From Dendrolimus kikuchii (lineage: Eukaryota > Arthropoda > Insecta > Lepidoptera > Lasiocampidae): a stretch of DNA of 64,000 nt. Positions 63,858 through 64,000 of the stretch are shown here, piece after piece. The translations under genes were made by a program, and so were the position numbers. The stretch spans positions 4,347,501 to 4,411,500 of the forward strand of contig CM034392.1 in assembly GCA_019925095.2 (NCBI GenBank). The letters are read 5' to 3'. The stretch's first letter is position 1. The number at the start of each line of letters is the position of its first letter. The notes beneath the pieces are model-generated. The model was not told where the DNA came from and ran no database searches. It was given only the letters and a program-made list of their open reading frames with translations.

Positions 63858-64000
63858 GGGTCAAAGTGGTCGCCATGGCCGAAAACGGTGGGCTCCTGTC
63901 TTTCCCATTTTATTAAGTTTCTCAAATTTTTGTATCTATACATTTTGTTTTTTTATGGGAAGTAATTAAATAAATTATTACTATTATAAAATGAATGTTG
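62232..64000 (+). mobile_element. 5'-truncated LINE with a zinc-finger C-terminus
   Basis: Homology starts inside the reverse transcriptase and continues through the ORF stop at 63855-63857 and a 3'UTR of about 140 bp to the window edge, with a TTATTACTATTATAA-like end. It is a different family from the Jockey LINE and the family-B tails. Confidence 0.8.

Overview
This window looks like A+T-rich nuclear DNA from a moth or butterfly (Lepidoptera). It is almost entirely a graveyard of mobile elements, and the mix of elements points to that order. There is a Jockey-clade LINE, several short Helitrons (an A|T insertion point, a TC start and a CTAG end), Penelope-like fragments with inverted pseudo-LTRs, many 5'-truncated LINE tails, a LINE/SINE pair that shares one 3' tail, four related solo LTRs and a mariner. 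I cannot name the species from sequence alone.

Layout. Positions 1-5207 hold a Jockey LINE with both ORFs open; it abuts an unrelated LTR remnant that ends at 5629. From 5.8 to 17 kb there are SINEs, LINE tails and unclassified repeats. At 17.4-18.55 kb a Penelope-like element lies between two 356-bp inverted repeats, carries a partial GIY-YIG endonuclease ORF and has a 14-bp target duplication. At 19.4-32.6 kb there are Helitrons, solo LTRs and SINEs, together with the two clearest host genes: tRNA-Glu(CTC) at 20891-20962 and tRNA-Gly(GCC) at 25588-25658, both on the minus strand. From 34 to 44 kb there is a LINE inserted in a tandem repeat, more RTE-like tails, Helitrons, a foldback Penelope fragment and two strong inverted repeats (44066-44186 and 44242-44319). 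From 44.9 kb there is a possible protein-coding host gene on the plus strand. It has a promoter-like GC-rich 5'UTR, a first coding exon at 45230-45267, and two downstream candidate exons (52791-52855 and 53463-53642) whose splice phases fit one reading frame across introns filled with transposons. From 54 to 61 kb there are more LINE tails, a broken mariner with both ends and its TA duplication (57295-58573), a solo LTR and a foldback with a SINE inside. The last 1.8 kb is a 5'-truncated LINE ORF broken by a single nonsense codon.

The two most unusual signals concern RNA structure in retroelements. First, a stem-loop of about 40 nt recurs in the 3'UTR of the Jockey LINE, in a second LINE and in three Penelope pseudo-LTRs; the Jockey copy carries a compensatory base change in the stem. 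Second, every complete Penelope pseudo-LTR has a hammerhead-ribozyme-like core in which nucleotides 3 and 8, which pair in the known ribozyme, look swapped (G3/C8 instead of C3/G8). Both come from reading the sequence by eye and have not been tested by folding or database searches.
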